Counted from the stretch's first letter, positions 1 through 8,858 are shown. The stretch: DNA of 64,000 nt from JAIBJN01 sp963775625 (GCA_963775625.1 CAVZJM010000004.1:253984-317983); one strand, 5' to 3'. Numbers and translations are program-made. The notes: generated by a model not told the origin, from the sequence alone.

Positions 1-1
1 T

Positions 2-2809
2 TTGACCACAGCACTCGCCGAGCGTGGCAAGAGCGCTTGGGTCGACTGGCAGGACATTCCTCCGACGGCCGAGTGGCTTGCCGAGATCTACACGGGAGTC
101 GAGGCTGCCGATGCGTTCGTCGCGGTCATGAGCCCCGACTCGCTCAGCTCCGACATCTGTGCACTCGAGCTCGCGCATGCGGTCGAGCACAATAAGCGGA
201 TCGTCCCCTTGCTCCGTCACGAGGCGGGCCCCATCCCGGTGCCGCCTGACCTCGAGGCGCCCAACTGGATCTTCATCAGGGCAGAGGACGACTTCGATTC
301 GGCAGTCGAGACGCTGGTCACGGCCCTCGAGACCGATCTCGACTGGGTTCGAGCGCACACGCGCCTGCTCACGCGGGCGATCGAATGGCGCAGCAGGGGC
401 GAGGATCGCAGCCTTCTCTTGTCGGGCAGCGACCTCCGTGAGGCGGAGGGCTGGCTTGCCCAGCACGACGGTAAGAAGGAGCCGGCGCCCACTGCCCTCC
501 AGAGGCAATACCTGCTCGCGAGCCGCCGGGCGGCTGCGCGCCGCCAGCGCATCCTGCTTGTCGCCGTCGTCATCGCCTTGACTATCACAGGCGTCCTTGC
601 GGTGCTGGCCGTCCTGCAGCGGAACGAGGCGGTCGCGCAGGCGAAGACCGCGGAATCGCGCGCGCTGGCTGCAAGCGCAGTGGCTCAGTTGCCCGCCGAT
701 CCCGAGCTGAGCGTGCTCCTGGCAGCCGAGGCCGCGCGCGTCGCGCGGACCACCGAAGCCGAAGCAGCCCTGAGACTCGCTCTACCGCAGTCGCTCGTCG
801 TGGCGGCCGCGCCGGCGCACGACGAGCGGGTCAATACGGTTGAGTTCAGCCAAGACGGCCGGTACGTCCTGTCGGCTGCGGACGATGGCGTTGCCGTCGT
901 GTGGGATTGGCGTGCCGGCAAGCAGGCCGGTCGGCTTCGTGTCCAACCGCCGCCAGGTGAGGAGAGAGGAGCTCCCACCACAGAGGAGCGGCTGACTGCC
1001 CGCTTCAGCCCCGACGGCTCGTCCGTGCTCGCGGCGGCGCTCGACGAGACGCTTCTCTGGCGGTGGCAATCGAATACGAAGCAGGAGCTGGGTGCGGAGA
1101 TGCCCTTCCGCCTTGCGACGTTCGCAACCGACGACTACCTCGTCCTTCCGGTCTACTCGGATCAGGTTGGTGGTCGTCAGGAGATCCGGGTATTCGACCT
1201 CGCAGGTGACGCGGCCGACTCTGTGGTGCTCGGCGAGATCGAGATGTCCGGCCCCGAGTACGTGGACTTCGATCCTGAACACGGGCTGGTGCTGCTCGCC
1301 GATCTCGCCGGGGACGTCGCGATCTTGGAGTGGGAGACCGGCGGCCTGACAGAGCTCAATGCGCTCGCGGATGCTGACGGAGCGACGGACGGCGTTCCGC
1401 TGACGTACGACGCCGCGCTGAGCCGCGACGGCATACACCTCGCCGTCGCCGCGTCGGACGGAACCGCGCAGGTATGGGACTGGCGCGCTGGCCGACAGGT
1501 CATGGAGCTCGGCGGTCATTCGAGCACCGTCTCTTCGGTCGCGTTCAGCTCGGACGGCGAGCTGCTGCTCACGGGAAGCTGGGACGGAACGGCGCGAGTG
1601 TGGAACTGGCGGCAGCGGCAGGAGGTAGCCGTCCTGCGCGGACATCGCGGATGGGTGACGAGCGCCGCCTTCAGTCGTGACGGCGAGTACGTCGTCACCG
1701 GGGGTGCCGATGGGAGCGTTCGGGTCTGGGCGATCGCGCGGCAGCGGAGTCTCGTGTCACTTGCGGGCGACGAGAGCGGTGTGGTGAGCCTCGACGTAAC
1801 TGCGGATGGACGCTGGATCCTGACTGCGACGACCGAGTTCACGGGTGAGTCCGAGGAGGAGCGGCTCGTGAGTGTGTGGGATAGGGACCGAGCGGAGGTC
1901 GCCGCGGAGCTCCGCTGGCCGCCTGAGCCGTTCGGCGACTACGCACTCGGAATCGAGGCAGCGTTCAGCAGAGATGGATCTCGCGTGGTAGCAGTGGACG
2001 GCTCCGGCGGATCGGTCTGGGTCTGGGACTGGGGGAGGACCGCGGAGCTCTCACGCCCAGTGAGCGAGCCCGGAAGGGACGTCGCGCCGCTGGCGACGGT
2101 CGATGGCTTGTTGACTCACGCGGCCTTCAGCCGGGACGGGTCGTTCGTCGCCGCCGCAACCGCCGACGGGTTCGTCCGCGTCTGGCGCTGGCGAGAAGGA
2201 GAGCTTGTTGCCGAGCTTGCGCCGGAGGGTGCCCAGAAGGGCGCGCTCCCGAGGCTGCCGCTCCAGAGCGTCGCGTTCAGCGCAGACGGCCGCTACCTTG
2301 TCGCCGCGGGGGCCACGGGCCGCGCGTGGGTGTGGGACTGGCGAGCCGGGACGATCGCCCGAGAGCTCCGGCCAGGGGGCAGCCTGCGGGCGGCCGTGTT
2401 CAGTCCCGACGGCCGACTCGTTGCGACCGCCGGTGACGACGGCGCGGTGTGGGTCTACGACTGGCGCCAGCAACGAGTCGTCGCCGATCTGAGGCACGGC
2501 GAAGGCGTGAACGACGTCGAGTTCAGCCCTGACGGAAAGCTCCTTCTGAGTGGCTCAAGTGACGGGACTGCCCGCGTTTGGGACTGGGAGGCCGAACGGC
2601 CGGTGCTCGAGCTCCCCGACCATCCATCGTGGGTCACGGCCGTTGCGTTCGCGGCGGGCGGGAGGACGATCGTGACCGGCGGCGCCGACGGCGCAGCGCG
2701 ACTGTTCTCCTGTTCGGTCTGCGGCCCGCTCACGGACCTCGAGGCGCTCGTCCCGAAGCGCGTGACACGCGGGCTGACTCCCGAGGAGCGCGCCCGTTAC
2801 CTGCCCTGA
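2..2809 (+). CDS. TIR-transmembrane-WD40 repeat protein, 5'-truncated by window edge
   Basis: The frame is open from the first bases and lacks the usual start of a TIR domain (the first strand, 'FISYS'-like), so the N-terminus lies outside the window. Residues 1-125 fit the rest of a TIR fold: a 'WVDWQDIPP' segment and a conserved Glu in 'ALELAHA', the position that is catalytic in TIR NADases. A single hydrophobic segment follows at about residues 183-204. From about residue 270 to the end there are about 13 WD40-type repeats, most ending in VWDW or a variant, enough for two seven-bladed propellers. Proteins of this layout are thought to be signalling or defence sensors, with the propellers on one side of the membrane anchor. 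The gene sits just outside a tRNA-Thr remnant. Domain calls are firm; an immune role is inference. Confidence 0.85.
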   Translation: MTTALAERGKSAWVDWQDIPPTAEWLAEIYTGVEAADAFVAVMSPDSLSSDICALELAHAVEHNKRIVPLLRHEAGPIPVPPDLEAPNWIFIRAEDDFDSAVETLVTALETDLDWVRAHTRLLTRAIEWRSRGEDRSLLLSGSDLREAEGWLAQHDGKKEPAPTALQRQYLLASRRAAARRQRILLVAVVIALTITGVLAVLAVLQRNEAVAQAKTAESRALAASAVAQLPADPELSVLLAAEAARVARTTEAEAALRLALPQSLVVAAAPAHDERVNTVEFSQDGRYVLSAADDGVAVVWDWRAGKQAGRLRVQPPPGEERGAPTTEERLTARFSPDGSSVLAAALDETLLWRWQSNTKQELGAEMPFRLATFATDDYLVLPVYSDQVGGRQEIRVFDLAGDAADSVVLGEIEMSGPEYVDFDPEHGLVLLADLAGDVAILEWETGGLTELNALADADGATDGVPLTYDAALSRDGIHLAVAASDGTAQVWDWRAGRQVMELGGHSSTVSSVAFSSDGELLLTGSWDGTARVWNWRQRQEVAVLRGHRGWVTSAAFSRDGEYVVTGGADGSVRVWAIARQRSLVSLAGDESGVVSLDVTADGRWILTATTEFTGESEEERLVSVWDRDRAEVAAELRWPPEPFGDYALGIEAAFSRDGSRVVAVDGSGGSVWVWDWGRTAELSRPVSEPGRDVAPLATVDGLLTHAAFSRDGSFVAAATADGFVRVWRWREGELVAELAPEGAQKGALPRLPLQSVAFSADGRYLVAAGATGRAWVWDWRAGTIARELRPGGSLRAAVFSPDGRLVATAGDDGAVWVYDWRQQRVVADLRHGEGVNDVEFSPDGKLLLSGSSDGTARVWDWEAERPVLELPDHPSWVTAVAFAAGGRTIVTGGADGAARLFSCSVCGPLTDLEALVPKRVTRGLTPEERARYLP

Positions 2810-2850
2810 GGGTCGACGACGCAAGGATTGCGCTTGCAGGTCCTTCGGAA

Positions 2851-2903
2851 AGCCCTCTGTCGGACTCGAACCCGTCGACTCCCGGCTTACCATGGAGGTG
2901 CTC
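2851..2903 (-). other. 3'-half remnant of tRNA-Thr(GGT) (att-like scar)
   Basis: On the minus strand this stretch matches the intact tRNA-Thr at 10643-10715 from the end of the D-arm through the anticodon arm, T-arm and acceptor 3' strand. The T-loop (TTCGAGTCC) and acceptor (AGAGGGC) are kept. The D-arm 5' side and the acceptor 5' strand are absent, so it cannot fold as a tRNA. This is the form expected for the displaced tRNA end left by an element that integrated into the tRNA gene. Confidence 0.7.
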
Positions 2904-2993
2904 CGGAGCACATCCGCCGGGGTTTGACGGTACTCGACGAATAACCTGCCCGTCCCACCGATGAGGTCGCGCCGGCTGGTAAGTCTTACGTGT

Positions 2994-3608
2994 ATGAGAC
3001 TCACACTGACCGAATTCGTGACCCTCGACGGCGTCTACCAGGCACCGGGCGGCCCGACCGAGGATCCCAGCGGCGATTTCCGCCACGGCGGCTGGCTCGT
3101 GCCCTTCTTCGACGATGCACTCGGCCAGTACATGGTCCGGATCTTCGGCGAGGTGGACGCGTTCGTGCTCGGCCGCAAGACCTACGAGATCTTCGCCGCG
3201 AGCTGGCCGAAGGCCACCGATCCCGACGACCCGGTCGCGAGCCGGCTCAACACGCTCCCGAAGTACGTCGCCTCCCGCAGCCTGACGCGAGCGGACTGGC
3301 ACAACAGCACCGTGCTCGGCAGTGACGTCGTGGCCGAGGTCGCGAAGCTCAAGGAGCAGCCCGGCCGGGAGCTCCAGATCCACGGCAGCGGCGCGCTCGC
3401 CCAGACGTTGTTCGACGCCGGCCAGATCGACACCATCCGGCTCATCGTCTTCCCGGTGGTGCTCGGCTCGGGCAGGCGGCTGTTCGCCGAAGGGCGGACG
3501 CCCTCGAGCTTCCGGCTGGCCGACGTCACGTCGACCCCGAGCGGCGTCACGATGCAGACGCTCGAACTGACCGGTCCGCCCGAGTACGGCGAGGTCGAGG
3601 TCGAGTAG
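2994..3608 (+). CDS. RibD C-terminal/dihydrofolate-reductase-fold family protein (copy 1)
   Basis: A 204-residue protein of the RibD_C (dihydrofolate-reductase-like) family. The N-terminus 'LTEFVTLDGVYQAPGG' and the middle 'VLGRKTYEIFAASWP' are typical. The late 'HGSGALAQTLFDAGQIDTIRLIV' region and the 'PVVLGSGRRLF' segment match the nucleotide-binding half of the fold. Members are NAD(P)H-dependent reductases, mostly of unknown substrate; nothing here links it to riboflavin or folate synthesis. An upstream in-frame ATG at 2961 exists, but the conserved N-terminus starts at 2994. It lies alone between two tRNA-Thr remnants (2851-2903 and 3642-3662), so it may be a one-gene cassette. Confidence 0.85.
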   Translation: MRLTLTEFVTLDGVYQAPGGPTEDPSGDFRHGGWLVPFFDDALGQYMVRIFGEVDAFVLGRKTYEIFAASWPKATDPDDPVASRLNTLPKYVASRSLTRADWHNSTVLGSDVVAEVAKLKEQPGRELQIHGSGALAQTLFDAGQIDTIRLIVFPVVLGSGRRLFAEGRTPSSFRLADVTSTPSGVTMQTLELTGPPEYGEVEVE

Positions 3609-3641
3609 CGGCAAGAGCCTGCTCGTCACCGCGATCGTGTA

Positions 3642-3662
3642 AAGCCCTCTGTAGGACTCGAA
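3642..3662 (-). other. Short second tRNA-Thr 3'-end remnant
   Basis: Read on the minus strand it gives the T-loop GTTCGAGTCC followed by the acceptor strand AGAGGGC, as at the 3' end of tRNA-Thr 10643-10715 and in the longer remnant at 2851. Only the T-arm/acceptor part survives. Short, so confidence is moderate. Confidence 0.5.
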
Positions 3663-3678
3663 CGGAAATACCACGTGG

Positions 3679-3707
3679 TTGACTGATAGATAGCGAGAAT
3701 ATATACT
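3679..3707 (+). promoter_or_regulatory. Sigma70-type promoter of the PadR-ABC operon
   Basis: TTGACT at 3679-3684, a 17-nt spacer, then TATACT at 3702-3707. The ATG of the PadR gene is at 3716, so the transcript would start within a few bases of the start codon (leaderless or nearly so). The -10 box lies inside the palindrome at 3691-3712. Confidence 0.75.
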
Positions 3708-3712
3708 CGCTA
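3691..3712. promoter_or_regulatory. Probable PadR operator (inverted repeat over the -10 box)
   Basis: A perfect 7-bp inverted repeat, TAGCGAG (3691-3697) and CTCGCTA (3706-3712), around an AT-rich centre. It covers the -10 element of the promoter of the PadR gene 4 bp downstream. This position fits autorepression, a common mode for PadR regulators controlling exporter genes. Confidence 0.7.
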
Positions 3713-3715
3713 ACT

Positions 3716-4231
3716 ATGAGGGAGCTTTTCCTTGCCTTGCTCAGCGACGACCGTGCTCATGGGTACGAGCTGAAGCAGTCGTTGGAGCATGAGTTCGGCG
3801 ATCTGCTGCCGGCGCTGAACGCCGGTCAGATCTATTCGACGCTTGCCCGGCTCGAGCGCGATGGCCTCGTCGTCGGTACGGCGGTGCCCGGGGACAGTCG
3901 CGGCAAGCGCGTGTACGAACTGACGGATGCCGGCCGGGCCGCGCTCGCGGCCTGGATCGAGCTGCCCGTCTCGGGCAGGCGGCTCAAGGACGAGTTCTTC
4001 ATGAAGCTCGTCGTCGCTGCGTCAGCTCGGTTGGCGGAGCCGAAGGAACTGATCGAAGGGCAGCGACGCGAGTACCTGCAGTCGCTGCGCGACCTGAACG
4101 CGCTGCTCGAGGCCGATGGAAGTGCGCCTGCGGGCGAGCTCCTTGTCGAGGGCGCGATCTTGCATCTGAAGGCCGACCTGGAGTGGCTCGAGCTGATCGA
4201 GCAGCGACTTGCGGTGAAGGAGGAGGTTTGA
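3716..4231 (+). CDS. PadR family transcriptional regulator
   Basis: A 171-residue PadR-type winged-helix regulator. The N-terminal 'LFLALLSDDRAHGYELKQSLE' and the wing region 'GQIYSTLARLERDGLV' with 'RVYELTDAGRAAL' are diagnostic; the C-terminal half is the helical dimerisation part. It is the first gene of a three-gene operon: its TGA overlaps the ATG of the ABC ATPase by one base, and an SD-like AAGGAGGAGG lies inside its last codons. A promoter and a perfect palindrome lie immediately upstream. It probably represses its own operon until an exported toxic compound binds; the ligand is unknown. Confidence 0.92.
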   Translation: MRELFLALLSDDRAHGYELKQSLEHEFGDLLPALNAGQIYSTLARLERDGLVVGTAVPGDSRGKRVYELTDAGRAALAAWIELPVSGRRLKDEFFMKLVVAASARLAEPKELIEGQRREYLQSLRDLNALLEADGSAPAGELLVEGAILHLKADLEWLELIEQRLAVKEEV

Positions 4232-4962
4232 TGGCACCGGTACTCGAGGCGAAGAATCTCGCGAAGACGTACGAAACCGGCGGCACGAAGGTGCTGGGCC
4301 TTCGTGGCGTCGACATCTCGATCGAGCGCGGCGAGTTCGTCGCGATCATGGGACCGAGCGGGTGCGGGAAGTCGACGCTGCTCAATCTGCTCGCCGGGCT
4401 CGATCGACCGACGGCGGGTGAGGTCTGGCTCGATGGCGCCCGGATCGATGGGTTGAGCGAGACCGATCTGGCGCGCCTGCGTCGCCGCAAAGTCGGCTTC
4501 GTGTTCCAGTTCTTCAACCTGGTGCCGACGCTGTCGGCGGTCGAAAACGTCGAGCTGCCACTTCTCCTGGTCGGCCGCCGGCGCCGAAAGGCTCGACAAT
4601 CCGCGAATGAGCTGATGAGCGATCTGGGAATTTCCGGGAAGGAGGAAGCTGCTCCGGCCGAGCTGTCCGGCGGGGAGCAGCAGCGGGTTGCGCTGGCGCG
4701 CGCGCTGGCGAACAGGCCTGACGTCGTGCTCGCGGACGAGCCGACCGGCAACCTCGATTCGGCAGCGGCGCGCGACGTGCTGGGGCTCTTTCGCGAGGCC
4801 CAGAGCCGCGGGCAGACGCTCCTGCTTGTCACGCACGACGCGAGCGTCGCCTCGGCTGCGGAGCGGGTGATCATGCTCCGCGACGGGCTGGTAGCCGATG
4901 AGACGGAGTTGGCTGCGGCTCGCCAGGTCGCTCCTCTACTCGAGCTGCGGAGCACGGAATGA
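4231..4962 (+). CDS. ABC transporter ATP-binding protein (MacB/LolD-like)
   Basis: A 243-residue ATPase. Walker A 'GPSGCGKST', Q-loop 'FVFQFFNLVPTL', signature 'LSGGEQQRVALARAL', Walker B 'VLADEPTGNLDS' and H-loop 'LLVTHD' are all present. The 'PTGNLDS' and 'FQFFNL' wording is typical of the MacB/LolD/FtsE-like group that pairs with FtsX-type permeases, and such a permease is the next gene (ATGA overlap at 4959-4962). The start at 4231 follows a strong ribosome-binding site; a longer reading to 4183 would run into padR and is unlikely. Probable role: powering efflux or membrane-substrate release under PadR control. Confidence 0.93.
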   Translation: MAPVLEAKNLAKTYETGGTKVLGLRGVDISIERGEFVAIMGPSGCGKSTLLNLLAGLDRPTAGEVWLDGARIDGLSETDLARLRRRKVGFVFQFFNLVPTLSAVENVELPLLLVGRRRRKARQSANELMSDLGISGKEEAAPAELSGGEQQRVALARALANRPDVVLADEPTGNLDSAAARDVLGLFREAQSRGQTLLLVTHDASVASAAERVIMLRDGLVADETELAAARQVAPLLELRSTE

Positions 4963-6737
4963 CGGCGCTGCTGTTCAGGCTGGCGTTCGCGGGCATCCGT
5001 TCGCGTCTGCTTGCGAGCGCGCTCACGATCGCGATCGCGGGGGCAGCGGCGGCGACGATCGTGCTGGCGCTGGAAGTGCGCTCGAGCGGGCGCGATCCTT
5101 GGCAGCAGACGTTCGATGCGGCCAACGGGGCACACGTGCTCGTGTTCGCTCACTCGCAGGCCGACGCGCGCGCTATCGCCAACCTCCCGGGCGTGACCGA
5201 GCGCGACGCGCCGGTTCCTCTCGTGACGGCGACCCTGGGGCCGACTCTGGGCTTGCCCGGAAGCACCGATCGAGTGGAGCTCGCCGGCCTGAGTGGTCGC
5301 ACAGCCGTGAACACGCCCGTGCGTACCTCTGGCTCGCAGCTGCGCGAGGGGGGCGTCGTGCTCGAACGCAGCCTCGCCCGCGCACTCGGCATCGAGGCCG
5401 GCGCCACGCTGGAGCTCACGACCCGACGCGGCTCGGTCGACCTTCCGGTTCTCGGGACGGCGGTCGTACCCAGCCAGCCACGCTACCCTCGCCGCAACCC
5501 CGGCCTTGCCTGGATCACCCGCGCCACGCTCGAGCGAATCGAGCCGGATCGCACCAGCTGGCGCTGGACCGAGGCGCTTCGACTGGCGAATCCCTCCGCG
5601 GCTGCGGCGTTCACCGAGCGGGCGGCTGCAGGCTTTTCGGCAACCACGTTGGGGACCGGCGCTCTCTACTTCGAGTCCTGGCAAGACCAGCGCGACAACG
5701 CACTGGCCGATGCACAGCCAATCGAGCTCATCGTCACGATGTACACCATCCTGCTCCTGATCGTCGCCTTCGTCGTGGTCGGGATCCTCGTCGGCGCCCG
5801 CGCCAGCGCCCAACACCGTGAGATCGGGCTGCTGAAGGCGGCCGGCTTCACCCCGCGCCAGGTCGGAACCGTCTTCGCCCTCGAGTCAGCCGCCCTCGGT
5901 TTCATCGCTGCGGCCCTCGGCTTCACGCTCGGGATGCTGCTCGCACCGCGCCTTGCCGCACCGAGCGCCGAAACGCTGATCGGCTCCCCAACGATCGCGG
6001 CGAACCCCTGGCACGTCCTCGTCGCGAGCTGCGTCGTCATTCCCGTGCTCCTGGCCGGCACACTGACGTCTACCCGCCGCAGCACCCGCTATACCGTCCT
6101 CGAAGCGATACGGGCCGGCAGCTCGTCTCCACCGAAGTCACGTCTTGCGCGCGCCGTCACCCGATCCTTCCTGCCGTTGCCGACACGGCTCGGGATCAAA
6201 GACCTACTCGCACGACGGCGCCGGGCGGTTCTCCTCGCGGCCGCGATCGCACTGACCGGCGCTGTGGTGGCCGTAGCGCTCTCGGTCAAGGCCACGCTCG
6301 ATGCGCGGCCCGCCGGCGAAGTGAGCGACGTACCGGATGAGCTGCCGCTCCTCATCTACACCCTCGACGCGGCGTTGCTGCTGATCACCGCCACCACGCT
6401 CGTCGCGGTCACCCTGCTCTCGGTCCGTGAGCGCATCCGCGACTACGGCGTGCTCAAGGCGATCGGCCTCACACCGACGCAGATCACCTCGACCCTCGTC
6501 AGCGCCCATACGGCGCTCGCAGTGTTCGCTTCGCTCCTCGCCATCCCGCTCGGCATCGGGCTCTTCCTCGCCCTCGTGAAGGCCGCCAGCGGCACGACCG
6601 AGGATGCCGTCCTCGCACCGTGGTGGTCGCTCGCCCTGATTCCAGTCGGAGCCGTGCTCGTCGTCGTCGCCGCGACCAGCCTCCCGGCCCGGTCAGCCAC
6701 ACGAATCCGCACCGCCGACGCGCTCCGTTACGAGTGA
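4959..6737 (+). CDS. FtsX-like ABC transporter permease
   Basis: A 592-residue membrane protein. An N-terminal hydrophobic segment (about residues 17-37) is followed by a large extracytoplasmic domain. A first FtsX core of about three transmembrane segments begins near residue 255 ('MYTILLLIVAFVVVGILVGA'). A second hydrophobic segment and a repeat of the core follow in the C-terminal half ('LIYTLDAALLLITATTLV'). The 'EIGLLKAAGFTPRQV' and 'DYGVLKAIGLTPTQI' loops are the internally repeated coupling motifs of this family. It overlaps the ATPase gene by ATGA and completes the exporter. Substrate unknown. Confidence 0.9.
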   Translation: MTALLFRLAFAGIRSRLLASALTIAIAGAAAATIVLALEVRSSGRDPWQQTFDAANGAHVLVFAHSQADARAIANLPGVTERDAPVPLVTATLGPTLGLPGSTDRVELAGLSGRTAVNTPVRTSGSQLREGGVVLERSLARALGIEAGATLELTTRRGSVDLPVLGTAVVPSQPRYPRRNPGLAWITRATLERIEPDRTSWRWTEALRLANPSAAAAFTERAAAGFSATTLGTGALYFESWQDQRDNALADAQPIELIVTMYTILLLIVAFVVVGILVGARASAQHREIGLLKAAGFTPRQVGTVFALESAALGFIAAALGFTLGMLLAPRLAAPSAETLIGSPTIAANPWHVLVASCVVIPVLLAGTLTSTRRSTRYTVLEAIRAGSSSPPKSRLARAVTRSFLPLPTRLGIKDLLARRRRAVLLAAAIALTGAVVAVALSVKATLDARPAGEVSDVPDELPLLIYTLDAALLLITATTLVAVTLLSVRERIRDYGVLKAIGLTPTQITSTLVSAHTALAVFASLLAIPLGIGLFLALVKAASGTTEDAVLAPWWSLALIPVGAVLVVVAATSLPARSATRIRTADALRYE

Positions 6738-6979
6738 TGTGGGGACCCCTCGTTTGCCTCGAGCGATGAGCGGGTACCCGTCGGGGATGCAGCGAGCCCT
6801 ATCGTCGAGAGACACCCGGGCGCGGGGAGCCGCCGACCCGCTCCCAATCGCAGCGTGCACGCGCCTTCTCGAGGTCGGCGCATACGGCATCGCCGACGCC
6901 ATCGATGAGGCGCGGCGGTAGCCCCGTGCCCGTTCGGGCTCACGCCCAGCGACTGACCGCAGGGAGTAGGCTCGACGAG

Positions 6980-7561
6980 ATGCGCAAGGTCGTCGTCCAG
7001 CAGTTCGTGACGCTCGACGGCTTCGCCGCGGGCCCGAACGGCAAGCTCGACTTCGTCACCGAGACTGGGGCGGCCGCGGATCCCACCTCCGGTCCGTTCG
7101 TCGAGAACCAGCTTGCCTTCATCGAGAGCCTCGACACGATCCTCCTCGGCGCTGTCACGTACCAGTTGTTCGCGGCTTACTGGCCCGAGCAGACGACGGA
7201 GACCCAGCGCATCGCCGATGCGCTGAACGCGACGCCGAAGGTCGTGTTCTCGAGGACGCTCAAGAGCGCTCCCTGGGGAAGCTGGGAACCGGCGCGCGTC
7301 GTCGCCGGGAGCGCCGCCGAGGAGGTTCGGCGGCTGAAGGCCGACTCCGGGAAGGACATGGTCGTCTGGGGCAGCCTGACGCTCGCGGACTCGCTGATGA
7401 GGGAAGGCCTCGTGGACGAGTACCGCCTCCAGGTCTGTCCCGTGGTGCTCGGCCGCGGCAAGCGGCTCTTCGAGGACGGCCTCGCGACGCAGTGGCTGAC
7501 ACACGTCGAGACGAACACGTACGACGATATGGTCGCGGTCCGCTTCGCGTCCAGGTCGTAG
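6980..7561 (+). CDS. RibD C-terminal/dihydrofolate-reductase-fold family protein (copy 2)
   Basis: A 193-residue member of the same reductase-fold family as 2994-3608, but clearly divergent from it. It opens with 'KVVVQQFVTLDGFAAGPNG', has 'LLGAVTYQLFAAYWPEQ' in the middle and ends with 'VWGSLTLADSLMREGLVDEYRL' and 'CPVVLGRGKRLFEDG'. The start at 6980 was chosen because conservation begins there; an ATG at 6905 only adds an arginine-rich stretch. No operon partner; it follows the ABC permease by 240 bases. The reaction is probably an NAD(P)H-dependent reduction; the substrate is unknown. Confidence 0.87.
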   Translation: MRKVVVQQFVTLDGFAAGPNGKLDFVTETGAAADPTSGPFVENQLAFIESLDTILLGAVTYQLFAAYWPEQTTETQRIADALNATPKVVFSRTLKSAPWGSWEPARVVAGSAAEEVRRLKADSGKDMVVWGSLTLADSLMREGLVDEYRLQVCPVVLGRGKRLFEDGLATQWLTHVETNTYDDMVAVRFASRS

Positions 7562-7653
7562 TCGACGATCCTTTACCAGGCGTTTCGGCCTACATGCGTT
7601 CTGAGTCGTGTTCTTCGAGAAGTAGTCCGATTTTCCGAGGGGGAGCGAGACAG

Positions 7654-7758
7654 ATGAAGCGATTCCTTCTGCTCTACAACGGACCGCCGACGCCCGCAGG
7701 GGCTATGCATCAAAGTTGGCCGGAGTGGTTCAACGAGGTTGGCGAGAGTAGGGCCTGA
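7654..7758 (+). pseudogene. Truncated YciI/DGPF-domain protein remnant
   Basis: After an SD-like GGGAGCGAG, an ATG at 7654 opens 'MKRFLLLYNGPPTP', the usual opening of YciI-like (DGPF/YCII-related) proteins of about 110-130 residues. The reading frame stops after 34 residues and the next gene begins three bases later. The C-terminal three quarters are missing, so the gene seems to have been cut when the phosphoesterase segment was joined. Confidence 0.55.
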
Positions 7759-7760
7759 GC

Positions 7761-8525
7761 TTGGGCGGTCCCTACACGGCCGAGCGCGTCGCGGTGCTCT
7801 CCGACGTCCACGGGAACGCGGTCGCGCTCGATGCCGTGCTGCGCGAGGTGGTCAGCATGAACGTCGATCTCTTCGTCGTCGGAGGAGATCTGACGTGGGG
7901 GTCGCGACCCGAGGAGACGCGGGCGCTAGTCGCCCCGTTCGAGCGGATCTCGATCTTCGTGCGCGGCAACGCCGAGCGGTTCCTGCTCGAGCAGGCAAGC
8001 TCTGGCGGCGACGAGAGCGAGCTCACACCGCGCGAGCGATGGATGCTCGAGCGGCACACATCCGAAACGAAGGCGTTCCTGTCGACGTTCGTCGAAGGCG
8101 CGGTGGTGGAGATCGCGGGGCTCGGCCCGGTTCGGTTTTGTCATGGCTCGCCGAGAAGCGACGAGGAGCTCATCACACCGGAGACCCCCGAGGCACGCAT
8201 GCGGGCCCTCACCGACGGGATCGCGGAGCAGGTGCTCGTGAGCGCTCACACCCACCTCCAGTTCGACCGCACGGTTGCCGGCATTCGCTCCGTCAATCCA
8301 GGAAGCATCGGCATGCCGTACGAAGGAACGGCCGGGACCGCCTTCTGGGCGGTCCTCGGTCCCGACGTCCGGCTTCGCCGCACCACGTATGACGTCGACG
8401 AGGCCGTGCGGAGCTACCGCTCCACTGATGACCCTTTGGCGGAGCAGATGGCGCAGCTCCTCGTGAACCCGCCGACGCGAGATGAAGCCATCGCAGACGC
8501 CGAGGCGAAGGAGTTCTCTGGATGA
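7761..8525 (+). CDS. Metallophosphoesterase family protein
   Basis: A 254-residue calcineurin-like phosphoesterase of the YfcE/MJ0936-like group. Metal-binding motifs appear in order: 'VLSDVHGN' (about residue 12), 'VVGGDLT', 'VRGNAER' (the GNHE motif with Ala for His), 'CHGSP', 'SAHTHLQF' and 'NPGSIG'. Such proteins hydrolyse phosphodiesters or phosphomonoesters with Mn or Fe. The start is a TTG at 7761 just after the stop of the truncated YciI fragment; the first seven residues are therefore uncertain. It carries a C-terminal helical tail of about 40 residues beyond the core fold. No obvious operon partner. Confidence 0.88.
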   Translation: MGGPYTAERVAVLSDVHGNAVALDAVLREVVSMNVDLFVVGGDLTWGSRPEETRALVAPFERISIFVRGNAERFLLEQASSGGDESELTPRERWMLERHTSETKAFLSTFVEGAVVEIAGLGPVRFCHGSPRSDEELITPETPEARMRALTDGIAEQVLVSAHTHLQFDRTVAGIRSVNPGSIGMPYEGTAGTAFWAVLGPDVRLRRTTYDVDEAVRSYRSTDDPLAEQMAQLLVNPPTRDEAIADAEAKEFSG

Positions 8526-8858
8526 GCGATTCACTCGTCTCCGACTGCTGGAGGGGGCACCGAGAACCCGCCATCGGACGTGGGTGTCGCCACTCCGAAC
8601 CGTCGTCTGGCTCGCCAAAGAAGGGGTGAGTGTGCAGCAGCTTTGCTCGTGCCGCTCAGGTCGAAAGCCCGCTCAGGCGAGAGGACGCTCGCGCAGGCGA
8701 GCGTTCGTGGATGTTCCCTGAAGGATTACCAATCGGACCATTGTTCAGCTCCCGGCCACGCGCTGGACGGCTGGCCGCTGCCGGCCGATTGATTTCTTAC
8801 AAGAGCGACAGCTCACGACACGCTAATTTGGGGGCACCCCAAAGCAGAGGAGAGCCCC
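8526..8858. other. Intergenic stretch without a supported gene
   Basis: 333 bases with no convincing coding signal on either strand. Several GC-rich short inverted repeats (GCTCAGGCGAG-like) and an AT-richer patch at 8790-8830 lie before the next start. The 3' end holds an SD-like AGAGGAGA 8 bases before the GTG at 8859. Confidence 0.5.
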
